From contig NC_088295.1 of the NCBI RefSeq assembly GCF_032854445.1, forward strand, positions 20,201,385 through 20,261,384: 60,000 nucleotides of DNA, given 5' to 3'. Position numbers and translations under genes: made by a program. This document shows, piece by piece, positions 23,400 to 34,780 of this stretch. Under the pieces are notes generated by a model that was not told where the DNA came from, ran no database searches, and saw only the letters and a list, made by a program, of their open reading frames with translations. The DNA comes from Liolophura sinensis. Lineage: Eukaryota > Mollusca > Polyplacophora > Chitonida > Chitonidae. Every line of letters begins with the position of its first letter. The stretch's first letter is position 1.

Positions 23400-24440
23400 A
23401 CAGCAAGTATTGCTAAGGCGCCAAAAGTTTACGATTACCGCTTTTTACAAACATGGTTTTTTTTCTCCCTGTTGCCTGACAGCTCTTAGCGGAGTTTGCG
23501 TCAAGCATGACGTGTCTAAAGCCTCGGAGAGGGTGACACTACAGAACCTGATAGCCTATCGTCTGGCCGGGCCTGTATTACCGCTGTCCCCACGACGGCC
23601 CGTCCACGAGTGCTAGAGAGAAAAACCATTTCAGGTTATTATTCCACGATAAATAGATACTCGACTGTTAGGTACGCCCTGCGGCTTTTAAACTGATCGC
23701 TCGCTTAACGGCGCTATATCACATCATATTCGGATAAACGCGTCGTAGGATCCGCGCTGGCATTGTGTGCAGGCGGCGTGCCCAGCTTAGATACGATCGA
23801 TTACCAGCAACGAAATTCGTGACTGGCAAGCTCCCACATTAATGGAGCACTCCAGCCGGAGTTAAACTTTTCTCTTAGGAGAAGTATAAGGTTTTCATCG
23901 CCGCGTGCGGAAGCCATACGAGACGACCGTGAACTCACTCAATAATCCCCAGCGATTTTCCCCAGTCTCACGGCGCCAGCGTCATCACGAGAAGGTAGAA
24001 GTTACCCGACGGCGCGACTTATCTGCTTACCATATTCGTTAAGCTCGCCGCTAAACTTTACTGCCGACTAATGGAATCAGATCGAAAACATCGTTACTCT
24101 CAACGGACGATTTGCGGCTAGCACGCCGCTCTGCTTTCTTACGCTCACATGCGCCCGACAATTGCGTTGATCAATTACGGCGAAGGCCGTATCCAAACCA
24201 AGACTTTCGGTGATTGATGGCGCGAACCAGACCCAGCAAAACGTAGCAATATAGGCGATTTGTCTACCGGAGTGCGCCGTTTAGCTGCCAACAAGGTTTT
24301 AATGACAGTTCGTAGAATTACTGACTCCAACGATCTGTTTTGCGATTTCTCAAGAAACCTTCCGTTCTCCGCGTGACTATTTCGCTATTCCGTGTATGGC
24401 GCGACCTCTGCGACTGGTGTCCCCCCCCCCCCCGGACAGA
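23400..24440. promoter_or_regulatory. candidate conserved non-coding block D
   Basis: A unique CpG-rich block in AT-rich surroundings. It contains TGATTGATGG (24211-24220), which fits the PBC-Hox bipartite consensus, GATA-type CTTATCTGC near 24018, and many CGCCG words. It ends at a 14-base C run near 24420. No frame longer than 80 codons is convincing. The regulatory role is inferred from composition and motifs only. Confidence 0.3.
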
Positions 24441-25001
24441 CAGACGACGCAGATACCCGGATGTAATAACATGGCGAACATGGCCTCTTTGGGCCACCTA
24501 GGCGCCGCAGGGAGCAACGCGGATTACGCGTGTCTGAAAGATGGCTTTCACTCCCACGTGAAAAATTAAAGATCTGAAAAACAGCATCACGCAAAGTTTA
24601 GCTTCGCGCTGCAAACACACGAGACTAGAGGCATACTTAAAATGAAATGTTTTCGCATGTGTCGATACAGCCACGATGTAAAAAGAACAGCATTTTGATA
24701 TCCGGAGTCTTGTACAGTGATAAGAATCTATTGACATTGCTCACACTTCCGCCGTGTCATACATTTTCTTCTGGGCCGATGATGGAAGATTTGACCAGCA
24801 ACAAATTAAATTTCGTACGCAAATCGCAAATTTTAGAACAAAAATCCTGCACACGAGAATGTTAATATATATTCAATGTGTCCTGCCCGTTCTCTAGATT
24901 ATGATCTGAATCACTGTTATACTCCTTTATGCAAGGTAACGCTGTTGCACCGATTGAAAATCTCTTGACCACCAAAATAATGTAGATGTAAAACATTACT
25001 C
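24441..25001. other. intergenic DNA, no gene seen
   Basis: Composition falls back to AT-rich. Overlapping frames of 69-79 codons on both strands have no recognisable motif. Confidence 0.55.
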
Positions 25002-25010
25002 ATGAATTCA

Positions 25011-25257
25011 CGGACTCAGTCGGTTAGCGGGCTAGCGCAGCGTAGTGACCCAGAAGCCTTTCACCAGTGCGGTCGCTGTGAGTTCAAGACCAGCTTATGC
25101 TGGCTTCCTCTCCGGCCGTACGTGGGAAGGTCTGCCAGCAACCTGCGGATGATCGTGGGTTTCCCCCGGGGTCTGCCCGGTTTCCACCCACCATAATGCT
25201 GGGCGCCGTCATATAAGTGAAATATTCTTGAGTACGGCGTAAAACACCAATAAAAAA
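25011..25257 (+). mobile_element. near-complete SINE
   Basis: Only the first dozen bases of the tRNA-like head are missing. An A-box remnant (ACTCAGTCGG) and a B box (GTTCAAGACC, 25082-25091) remain, followed by the body and GTACGGCGTAAAACACC with a short A tail. ATGAATTCA flanks it exactly (25002-25010 and 25258-25266). Confidence 0.93.
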
Positions 25258-25549
25258 ATGAATTCAGGGGATTTCTTGCTATATATATATATCTTATCAC
25301 AGAACAAATTCGATACAGCTTCTACCAGTATACATCTTTGCTGAACACACTGGTGAAATTACATTTAATACTGAATCCGCCTTAAATGTAAATGTAGTAT
25401 TGTCAGCCACCCTTCTTGTTCATAAGAACTGTTTATATTTCCCAACACTGGGACATTGTTGGCCGATTTACTTAGATCGCCTGGATTCATATTAGTGATC
25501 AAAACTAATGTGGTCGCGTTTAAAGTGTATTGAGAATCCACTCATGCGC

Positions 25550-26385
25550 CGTGGTCTTTGCTTCAAGAGATTTGTCTGATAACTGGTAAGGTTATCTCAC
25601 AAGATTTGTCTGGTACCTGTTAAGGTTCGGGCTTTCCTCACAAGATTTCTCTGGTTCCTTGTACGGTGCGAACTTCTGTCAAGAGATATGCCTGGTACGT
25701 CGTATTTTTCGGAAATTTGTCTGGTTCCTGGTAAGATACTGCCTTCTGTCATGGCCATGGTAAGGTGTGAACTTGTCTCACGAGATTTGCCTGTTACCTG
25801 GGAAATTGCGAACTTGTCTCATGAGACTTGTCTGGTACCTGGTCAGGTTCGGACTTGCCTCACGAGATTCGTCTGATACCCGGTAAGGTGCGAACTTCTA
25901 TAAAGAGGTTTAATTGTCTCATACCTGGTCTCCTACCTCGTACCTGACTTCTGTCAGGTACTTGGTAAGGTTCGGACTTGTGTCACAATATTTGCCAGGC
26001 ATCTAGTAAGGCCTCGGGGGATTTGTCTGGTTCCTGGTAAATCGCGGACTTCTGTCGTGGTTTTTGTTAGGTATCTGGTAAGGTTCGGACTTCCCTCACA
26101 AGATTTCTCTGGTTCCTAGTAAGATTCGGACTTGGTTCACGAGATTTGTCTGGTGCTTGATAAGGTTTGGACTTGGCTCACGAGATCTTTCTGATGCTTG
26201 ATAAGGTTCGGGCTTGGCTCTCGAGATTTGTCTGGTGCTTGATAAGGTTCGGACTTGCTCCACAAGAATTGTCTGGTTCCTGGTAAAATGTGGACTTCTG
26301 TCATGGTCTTTGTCGGCTAATTGGTAAGGATTGGACTTGCGTCATGCGATTTGTCTGGTAAGCTGCAAACTTTCGGCGCCTGACA
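25550..26385 (+). repeat. 41-bp minisatellite
   Basis: The unit has landmarks TTTGTCTGGTGCTTGATAAG and GTTCGGACTTGGCTCACGAG. GCTTGATAAGG lies at 26155, 26196 and 26237, giving an exact 41-bp period there. The left part is more diverged. About 20 units in total. Confidence 0.92.
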
Positions 26386-26621
26386 TGGTGTGGTGGTTCC
26401 CTTCCGGTCTTAATAATCCCCTTTTAACACTTCGTACGCTTCAAGCGAAAACTGGAAAATCCGTTGATGTTGGCAGCAGGTAAATATTTTTATCTTGGCA
26501 TTATGGTGTAGAAAAAGAGACAGACACCTTTAACTGATCACCCCAAGGAGCACTGAATACAAAAGTCAGGTAATGTTGTATAATGAAACATACTATTGAC
26601 GTATTTATATATTTCTGATCC
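26386..26621. other. short unique spacer
   Basis: Nothing recognisable lies between the 41-bp minisatellite and the dispersed repeat. Confidence 0.5.
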
Positions 26622-26797
26622 TTTGGGTTTTACGTCGCACTTAATAATTTTTCAATCATGTATGACGTCATTAGGTATGTGTCTTCTTGTAACAGGGCGA
26701 GTCCATGTCGCCAAAGTTCTGCCACCATTGAAGTATCATGGCGAAGACACCGGGCATGACACCTCAACCAGTTACGTTATTCTGACACCGGGCAAAT
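26622..26797 (+). repeat. dispersed repeat of the TTTTACGTCGCACTT family
   Basis: It begins GGGTTTTACGTCGCACTTAA and ends GACACCGGGC. The inner part GAAGTATCATGGCGAAGACA and GGGCATGACACC is shared with the copy at 48545, and the left edge is shared with the copy at 27901. It carries no coding capacity. Its class is unknown to me; it could be a SINE or a non-autonomous DNA element. Confidence 0.8.
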
Positions 26798-27900
26798 GAG
26801 GATTGGTTTGACTGATATAACAACAGCCTTATAACTTGTTCTGTAATCTAGTCATACACTTTATCGCGCCTGCTCCGCTCCGTACGTTCTCTTTACACTT
26901 CACTTCCATCTGTAGCAAATTTTATGAGGAAGGAATTATCGATGTCATAAATAACAAAAGCTCTGTCTCAACTTGTGTTTCTATCAGTACTTAATACACA
27001 TGCCTTCGTTTCCACTAAAGTATTCACAACATTATTTCAACGGCCACCTGGAACAGTTTTACTGATGAATTCTAATTGCGCCACCCGGACAGTATAGAGT
27101 TATGAGACTAAGCCTATAAAGAAGGATACGTGTGTCTCAGGCTCCAAAGGTAAAACTTGTCTAGTAGAGGCAGTGATGTAAAGCGAGCGTAGAAAGCAAC
27201 GTTTGTACTGTAAGGAAAACCTCATCTAATAAATCCCTAATACAAAGTGATTGTGACTGAGCATCAGATGATGAAGTCATTGTGCAATCGATTTATAATG
27301 ACTTATTTAACAACACTTATCTATGACGTTTATGTAAATTGGCAAACACAACATACAGCACCACTGAGAATTCCTACTGCTGTGTAGCAGACCAAGCGAC
27401 ACTAAGTTCCCAGTCCCAGAACACGACTAGATTGATCACTAGTAGTGAGTGTTCGAATCCGGAATACACTGAATCGGCCGAAGACACGCAGTTGCCCGGC
27501 AAGGAGTGCTGACTTTCTTGCGAGTCACTCCGTCTACAAACATGACCCACTCGACTGGGCTCACAAATACCGGATCTGCTGAGTGATACCTACTCTGCTC
27601 ATACAGGATCCCGTGGCTTTTTGACTACTATCTTTGCTGAAAAAGATCACAAATCTCATATACATGGCTACTTGCAATAACGCAGAATGACCAATGGAAA
27701 CCACTGTATCATGATACAAGCCGTAACATGTTGTTGTTGGAAAGTGCCTATGACTAAACGAAGCCAGAAAGTGAATATCAATTTTATCAATTTCCTTGAC
27801 GGAGATCGGGTTTCAAGTTTGGAGATTATTTATGGTTCACTTGTGGGTGATCGGTTATGCCAAGTATTTTTTTAAGTACGGTAGTTTATATTTCTTTGGA
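26798..27900. other. intergenic DNA, no gene seen
   Basis: Unique AT-rich sequence. A B-box-like GTTCGAATCC occurs at 27451-27460 without a convincing A box or cloverleaf. Confidence 0.5.
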
Positions 27901-28020
27901 GTGAGTGAGTGCTTGGGGTTTAACGTCGTACTTAACAATTTTTCAGTCATATGACGGCGAAGGAATTCATGGAGTGCATGTACTGTACCTGGGATTTCAA
28001 CCATGTGTCTTTCCACACAG
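27901..28020 (+). repeat. dispersed repeat, left part, TTTAACGTCG family
   Basis: GAGTGAGTGCTTGGGGTTTA, ACGTCGTACTTAACAATTTT and TCAGTCATATGACGGCGAAG match the left half of the repeat at 26622. The right half, with GAAGTATCATG, is absent. Confidence 0.8.
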
Positions 28021-28089
28021 TATTGCATGAATAAAAATAAACAAAATGTAAATCTATAAGAGAAATAAAAATGTTGGCATTGTATATAT

Positions 28090-28230
28090 GTTTATTTATT
28101 TATTTGTTGGATTGGTGTTTTACACCGTACTCAATAATATTTCCCTTATGCGACGGCGCCTAGCATTATGGTGGGAGGAAACCGGGAAGAGCGCATGGGA
28201 AAGACCCTAGATCACGGAGGCCCCGTTTTG
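28090..28230 (-). mobile_element. internally deleted SINE, antisense
   Basis: The tail TTTATTTATTTATTTG, then the reverse complement of the 3' core and of GGTTTCCTCCCACCATAATG, are clear. The 5' end reads GGGGCCTCCGTGATC on the minus strand, matching the first bases of the tRNA-like head at 19301, but the rest of the head and most of the body are missing. TGTATATAT flanks it exactly (28081-28089 and 28231-28239), so the head-to-core joint existed before insertion or arose by later deletion. Confidence 0.88.
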
Positions 28231-28239
28231 TGTATATAT

Positions 28240-28728
28240 AAGTCACAGGTATCTGATCATGCATAGATGATATCATGAACACATTTATAAGATTGATGAA
28301 ATTCACTTGCACACTTAATTACACCGAATGGTTTCATCCGTAGATGATATGAATATTTCCACCAACCTTAACGATCTGATATGTTATACATTATCTTGCT
28401 CCTTGTTGTGTCATATGTTTATGAATTACGAGGACCACTCCACAAATTTGTTTTCTCATCTCATCAAGTTATGCAGAAAGCAGAGAAAGCTTTAAAGACA
28501 AAACCGGTGGCGACATCCGTCTTCCATTGTGCATACAAATAAAATGATATAAACTTAGATTCATCTTTGTCGTTTACCGTTACTTGAAATGCCTTTCACG
28601 CGCTATATTCACTACCGTTGTAAACTCCTATACAGACTCATACCTGTATACATGTGTGTGTGTTGGATCTGTTTGTAAGATAATACTTGTAAGTTAATAA
28701 TTGCGTGTATATAACAACGTGTTTCTTC
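28240..28728. other. intergenic DNA, no gene seen
   Basis: AT-rich, only short frames. Confidence 0.5.
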
Positions 28729-28730
28729 CT

Positions 28731-28836
28731 GGCTATGCCCCGTTTCCTCCCATCATAATGTTGGTCACCGCCGTATGCCATACTTGTACGGCATGAGTAC
28801 GGCATATGCCACCAATCAAATAAATAAATAAATAAC
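28731..28836 (+). mobile_element. SINE 3' fragment
   Basis: GGCTATGCCCCGTTTCCTCC, CATCATAATGTTGGTCACCG and a terminal ACCAATCAAATAAATAAATA tail match the SINE 3' half. The usual AAGTGAAATATTCTTGAG segment is replaced by a short CGGCAT-rich palindromic patch. Confidence 0.8.
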
Positions 28837-29289
28837 CATGTGTTCTATATATTTTTCAGTCTGTATCGATATGCTCGAAATTTTACCTTATAAATATAAA
28901 CAAATATAGTAACTTTGTATTCATTCTAAAAAAACCTTTTTCATTTTTTAACAAAAACCCGCAAATATCAAGTGATATTATTAATTACATATCAAATATT
29001 CTTTAATATCCCTTTTATTTTGTAACCAATTATAAATTTATATCAATATGATACCCTCACTGATGCAAATGTGAAAAAGGTCATTCGAACCCAGTTAGCA
29101 TTTGATAAGTATATGTTACATTTGACTTTCGCCTTTTACATATAAAGGTTCATGCCAATCCTACAGTATATAGATTCCGATCTTATAAACTAACTCCGTT
29201 TTGTCATATATAACCACACACCAACATTAAAGGCGTATATATAGTACAAAGTGCGGTTTTAAGAAAAGAACAAAAAAGAACGACAATAA
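28837..29289. other. intergenic DNA, very AT-rich
   Basis: No gene or repeat family recognised. Confidence 0.55.
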
Positions 29290-29541
29290 GAGGGAAAATA
29301 TGGAAGCCGGATAAGGCAATCGTCGCACCATCGCACCGTCTTTCCATCGTCCGGCGATGGCACAATGGTACGAAGCGATGACACGAAGCGATGACACTAG
29401 CATCGTACCATCGCTTCGTGCCGTCGTATCGTTGCTTCGTGCCAACGTGTGATTGCTTCGTACCACTGTGCCATCGCCGGACGATGGAAAGATGGTACCA
29501 TGTAGCGATGATGGCCTTATCCGGCTTCCATACTTTCCCTC
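29290..29541. mobile_element. foldback/MITE-like element, compact copy
   Basis: The ends are inverted repeats. TGGAAGCCGGATAAGGC (29301-29317) pairs exactly with 29514-29530, and pairing extends outward to 28 bp per arm with one mismatch. Further in, CTTTCCATCGTCCGGCGATG and the following GGCACAATGG...GAAGC also pair with the right half with one mismatch. Most of the 252 bp is therefore one long imperfect palindrome. The middle holds ATCGCTTCGTGCC-type units shared with 30431-31098. TA lies just outside the TGGAAGCC ends, but because pairing continues past it I cannot fix the element boundary or duplication. There is no coding capacity; frames of 84-124 codons are by-products. Confidence 0.85.
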
Positions 29542-30430
29542 CCAAGAACATTGACGTGTCCAGAGCAGTGCACTGTGGTCTTCATTTTCACTTTTCGCCA
29601 CTGATGCTTGTCCAAAATTTTGTAAAAATACCGTTATGGGTTTGATTATCGTCGAGCGTTTATCCTAAATCATGTACACACACTTAAACTACATAAGCTC
29701 AGTTTTGACGACAAGAACTCATTGCCTCTGGTGACGTCATAATTATTAAAAAAAACAGTGGCATGTTGGATATCGGGCGGAGTTCAATATGTTTTGACGG
29801 AGGGTGACACAAGTCACCTAAACTGCTATCGACTAACTGCTAATTTAAACCCTATTTTTGACACTTCAGTATTTGACATTGTTCACACGATTTAGTATAA
29901 CATAACCTTGATAAATGAATTTTTTTTTATCTGTAGTAGTATATCATTTCACAACAACATGGATTTAGAGATGAATGTAAGGAAATTTTGTAATTAAAAC
30001 AATGTAGCCTATTCGCCGAGACAATAGTGTACGTAGGCTGTGTTAAAGTATGGAGTTTGTTCCAACCGCATTTGCGTGCAACTATTTTAAAACAAATTAC
30101 TCTCCACGCCCATTGTCCAACATGCCACTTGTTCTTGAATAATTATGACATCATCCCAGTCAATGAGTTTTTGGTGTTGAATCTTGGCTTAAGGAGTTTA
30201 ATCTTATGAATTAGAAAAGGTATTCTAACTCCATTTTCCTTGCGATAATGTAAACGTATAACGTATCAATGTGTAGAGCTTGTGGTGTTACGTGTCACTA
30301 ACGAAAGGCAATTTTGTTAGCGAATTGGACTGAGTTTACAGATAGCTGAATATTGGCGACTGGCTAAAAGAAATAAACTATAGTAATAAAATGTATGTAT
30401 CATAACACACCAAGTCACTTGTCTTTAGAC
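29542..30430. other. intergenic DNA, no gene seen
   Basis: AT-rich unique sequence between two members of the foldback family. Confidence 0.55.
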
Positions 30431-31098
30431 CGATGGGGCGATGACTCGATGGCACAAGCGATGTTACGATGCTAGCATCGTGCCATGACTGCGTGCCATG
30501 GTACCATCGCTTCGTGCCATTTCGCTAGCACTTCGTGCCACCGTACCATCTCTTCACACCATGATACCATCGCTTCGTGCCATTTCGCTAGCACTTCGTG
30601 CCACCGTACCATCTCTTCACACCACGGTACCATCGCTTCGTGCCACCGTAGCATCTCGTCACACCATGGTACCATCGCTTCGTGCCACGGTAGCATCTCT
30701 TCACCCCATGGTACCATCGCTTCGTGCCATTTCGCTAGCACTTCATGCCACCGTACCATCTCTTCACACCATGGTACCATCGCTTCGTGCCATTTCGCTA
30801 GCACTTCTTGCCACTGTACCATCTCTTCACACCATGGTACCATCGCTTCGTGCCATTTCGCTAGCACTTCGTGCCACCGTACCATCTCTTCACACCATGG
30901 TACTATCGCTTCGTGCCATTTCGCTAGCACTTCGTGCCACCGTAGCATCTCTTCACACCATGGTACCATCGCTTCGTGCCACCGTAGTATCTCTTCACAC
31001 CGTGGTACCATCGCTTCGCGCCACCGTAGCATCTTTTGACGCCATCGTACCATCGCTTCGTGCCATCGCCAGGCGATGGCCTTATCCGTCTTCCATAG
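30431..31098 (+). mobile_element. foldback-family element with expanded 21-bp minisatellite
   Basis: A tandem array based on a 21-bp unit. Three unit types, ACCATCGCTTCGTGCCATTT(C), GCTAGCACTTCGTGCCACCG(T) and ACCATCTCTTCACACCATGG(T), form a 63-bp higher-order unit. GCTAGCA occurs at 30524, 30587, 30734, 30797, 30860 and 30923, always a multiple of 21 apart, so there are no frame-breaking indels. The right edge (GATGGCCTTATCC then GTCTTCCATA) matches the right terminus of the 29290-29541 element. The left terminus is diverged or lost. Because 21 is divisible by three, long frames stay open in three registers (234 codons minus, 184 and 235 codons plus). Confidence 0.88.
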
Positions 31099-32820
31099 GA
31101 AAGCTGAGTCTAAAAATAAATCTGCCGATTTTATATATTTTTTCTTATTTGTTAGATTGGTCATATATTTTTTCACGGAGAAAACTTCACTTGCTCAAAT
31201 TGTAAGGTGGTCGTCATTGTTCATATATTTTGTTATAATTTTTTGAAGGCATTATTTCATCTCAGACAGCATTTTTGTGAAATTTATTCATGTCCTGTTA
31301 TGTAACTAAACCATAAACAGCTATAATCTCATATTAAGCACAGATTTCTTTATAAAGGATCACGATATAAGAAAATAATAACTATACAGAATATATACGC
31401 GAGGCTTCCCACTTAATTAGTAAAGACGGAACTGCTTTTTAAAAAAAAAAGACTATTTTCACAACGTTTCGTACGTCCACTGATCATGATGCCCTAAGGT
31501 GACGTGATTCACAAAGCATGTTTCGAAATACTGAATGAAGGAGTGTTTGCAAATCTGCCCTCTGAGGATAGTCGTGCTCCGAAAATCTGACTTCGGAAAT
31601 CGAAATTCGTTCTTTTCCGGTAAATGCCACGTAACCAAATAAAATGACTTCAGGTGTAGCATCACTAATGAGATACAGCAAGAATGCTTCTTCAATTTTT
31701 TTTCGAAGCTGATGTTAAACTTTATTATTTTTTTTTTTATGAAATTCTGATTATACGTTATAATGGTGTATGTTTTGGCTGACACTCTTTTGATATCTGT
31801 TTTTGTTCGAATATTGAATCAGTGTTGTTTTACGACGATCAGCCCAGTTGCTTATTTTAATCTTTTTCAGGCAAGGTTGTAAGGGAACTCTGTTCTGGTT
31901 CCGATCGCTGACTGGGAAGGCCCGCTTCCGGTCACAGTAATATTCGGCTGTCACAAGCTGAGGACGGCAACGAGCTGACCGGTTGTGAAAATCTTGGGGC
32001 GATTTTTAAGTAATGAAGGCTGTGTTTAACGTGGTCACAGGCGTGTTGCTGTTCTGGCTAAGCCGATAATGGGGGACAAAATTGAAGAAAATTGATCTAT
32101 TCTCCCCGCTACATTTGCCAATCTCAGGCGTCCGGCGTCGCCAGCCAAGCATCTTAAAAAGGCTAGCCTAAATGCATTTGTAACAACGTTGCGACAACTG
32201 ACTTAGCGGTGTATTCTGAACGGTTTTGTAAACTAGCACGAGTAACGGGTCGAGGACTGGTCTTAATAACAGGTCCAAATTCTATCGACTTGTCCACCAA
32301 ACTGAACCATTTTTTGTACGAAATGGATTGCTCTTAAATGTACGAAATAAGCAGAGAACAAATAATGGAAGTGCGTGGAAATTCTCAGAATACATTATTA
32401 GTTTTTCATTTCCTCCCTGGCGATTTGCACGATTACCTTCGGCATGCGACGCCTATCAATTTACGTTATCGCTCTCTATGTAGTTAGAAATCGACATCAA
32501 TCTTGTCTCTTATTTATTCATGCCTCGCCGAAATCTAATGACCAGCGCGGGGAAAACTCTCGCAAATTTTATATAACAGTCCAGTTTTCGTTCTAATTAC
32601 AGCGGATACGGGCATGAGTCACGATAAACACTAAAGCTCAACGACAGCTCGGAGATGGCTCAAAATGTGGCTTCAGAGTTCGTGTCAGTTACATGTCGTC
32701 ACCCGTCTTCTTTGAGGAGAAAGAAAGGCATGTATGTTCCCACATTTATTTGTGCAGTGATATATTGGCCTACACTCTGCTGCATATACAACTGGAACTA
32801 TTTATTATTTGTTTGCTTGT
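31099..32820. other. intergenic DNA, no gene seen
   Basis: AT-rich with A and T runs near 31440 and 31725. The patch 31900-32650 is somewhat richer in CpG. The short frames, including 108 codons at 31459-31785 on the minus strand, show no known motif. Confidence 0.5.
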
Positions 32821-33172
32821 CTATTTGGCTGGTTGGTTGGTTGGTTGGCTGGTTGGTTGGTTGGATGGATGGTCGGTTACATGGATGGTTGGTTGGATGG
32901 ATGGTCGGTTACATGGATGGTTGGTTGAATGGATGACATGGATGGTTGGTTGGATGGATGGTCGGTTACATGGATGGTTGGTTGGATGGATGGTCAGTTA
33001 CATGGATGGTTGGTTGGATGGATGGTCGGTTACATGGATGGTTGGTTGGATGGATGGTCGGTTACATGGATGGTTGGTTGGATGGATGGTCGGTTACATG
33101 GATGGTTGGTTGAATGGATGACATGGATGGTTGGTTGGATGGATGGTCGGTTACATGAATGGTTGGTTGATA
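32821..33172 (+). repeat. 32-bp minisatellite with higher-order duplication
   Basis: A GGTT/GGAT-rich unit with landmarks TGGATGGTTGGTTGGATGGA and TGGTCGGTTACA. The unit end (GGTTAC or GTCAGTTAC) falls at 32880, 32912, 32969, 33001, 33033, 33065, 33097 and 33154. Spacing is 32 bp except for two 57-bp steps that contain an extra 25-bp TTGAATGGATGACA variant. The two variant blocks are 185 bp apart, indicating a larger segmental duplication. Open frames of 93-142 codons (Trp/Gly/Asp-rich) are repeat by-products. Confidence 0.92.
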
Positions 33173-33319
33173 TTTACCCTACATGACTGATGTTAAACCT
33201 CAGTTATTTAAGTTAATATTTATTTGTTTGTGGTTTACCCCATATTAAAGAATATTTCACGTATTTTACGAATGGAGAAATCTGAGCAGGTGTGCCTGAG
33301 AGAGCGACGATTTGGTGAC

Positions 33320-34120
33320 ATTCTGTAATGCCCAGTGTCAGAGTTTACATAGTGACTGATCCAGTGTGTGTGTGAAGTGTCACAGTTTAGACAGTGACAT
33401 ATTCACTTATAGCTGATTTAGTGTCCCGTGTCACAGTTTACACAATGAATGGTTCAGTAATGGCTCACTGAGTGTGAAGTGTCACGTACGGTTTGCACAG
33501 TGACTGGTTCGATCAGTAATGGCTGATTAAGTGTCAAATGTCACAGTTTACACACAAACCGACTTGGCCGAGTGTCAGGTGTCACAGTTTACACAGTGAC
33601 CGAATTGGCCAAATGTCAAGTGTCACGGTTTAAAGAGTGACCGATTCAGTGATGGCTCATTTAGTTGTCACAGTTTACATAGTGACCGATTCAATAATGG
33701 CTGACTTAGGGTTTACAGAGTGACCAGTTGAGTAATGTCTCGATCACTGAGTATCAAGGGTCACAGTTTACAGACTATTAACCGATCGGATATGAGTCTC
33801 AATGTACAGAATCCTATTGTCACACTGATCTATTTCACAACCAGTCAAGGGCTTCAGCGTAGAGATTCAGTGAGGAAGTATTACGTGTCAGGTACTACGG
33901 TTTACATATTTACTGATTCAGTTATAACCTACTTAGGTTTAACTGACTAGTGCAGTTTGCAGACTTATCGATTCAATAATTAACTACACTGTGTCACGTT
34001 TTACATACTGATATAGGCATTCCGACTGTCTATAGTATCACAGTGTGTACACTCACCAGTTTAGTCATTGGCAATTTAGTGTCAGTTGTTAATTATTGAT
34101 GACAAACCCAGCGTCAGTGA
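33320..34120 (+). repeat. irregular minisatellite, unit about 40-60 bp
   Basis: Words GTGTCACAGTTTACACAGTG, ACCGATTCAGTAATGGCTGA and TTTAGTGTCAAGTGTCAC recur with uneven spacing. Similarity fades after about 33.95 kb. Confidence 0.8.
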
Positions 34121-34780
34121 GGACCGCTACAGTGATGGGTGATTTCTATACACATCATATGTAAAATGTGTATGCTTACATCCAGAACAAGCAATAAACC
34201 ACGTTTTTTATTTAAAAAATCCAAAACAATGAGAAGAACTTGACACGTTCCTTGAAACGAGACCTTTCAAAAACACATCTGTATTTGAGTATCTGTGTAT
34301 CTCACATCTGACTGCTTGCGGTCGACTTCAGCACGTGTTAAAGACACGAGACGCCACGGCAGCTTTCTTACTAGTGGCTTAAAATGGCGACCTACCCTTA
34401 TGTAAATCTGTATCATCTTTTCATTAAAACCGAGTAGTTTTCACAAATTAGTATTTCACTCTTTACAGTTACACCCAAGGTTTTGTATCAGATAAAAAGA
34501 ATGCTGTATTTAGCAGCCATTCTTTCCGAGCGTCCGCGAGAGCCGGAAATTGTGACGGTATGTTAACAGTGAAGGCAACTGTAATTTAATATTATTATTT
34601 TTTTCGAACAAAAATAATACATTGAAATGATCATCATCACTTCGTGACAAACATTCTTTTGCGTATGCATGAAATCTCTGTATATTAAACGGAATAGGTT
34701 GAAATTCTTACTTTCACTGAACCTGGTAATGAAACCAAGGAACAATGAACTTCCCAGCTACGTACTGTAGACAAAGAGCT
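34121..34780. other. intergenic DNA, no gene seen
   Basis: AT-rich. Nothing recognisable. Confidence 0.5.

Noticed and set aside
27451-27460. tRNA gene suggested by a GTTCGAATCC B box
   Set aside because: No matching A box at the right distance and no cloverleaf could be drawn.
29204-29601. Two minus-strand frames of 115 and 124 codons
   Set aside because: They overlap each other in different frames across the foldback palindrome. No domain is seen.
32693-33121. 142-codon Trp/Gly/Asp-rich frame
   Set aside because: The 32-bp minisatellite lacks stop codons in all three registers, so openness is not evidence for coding.
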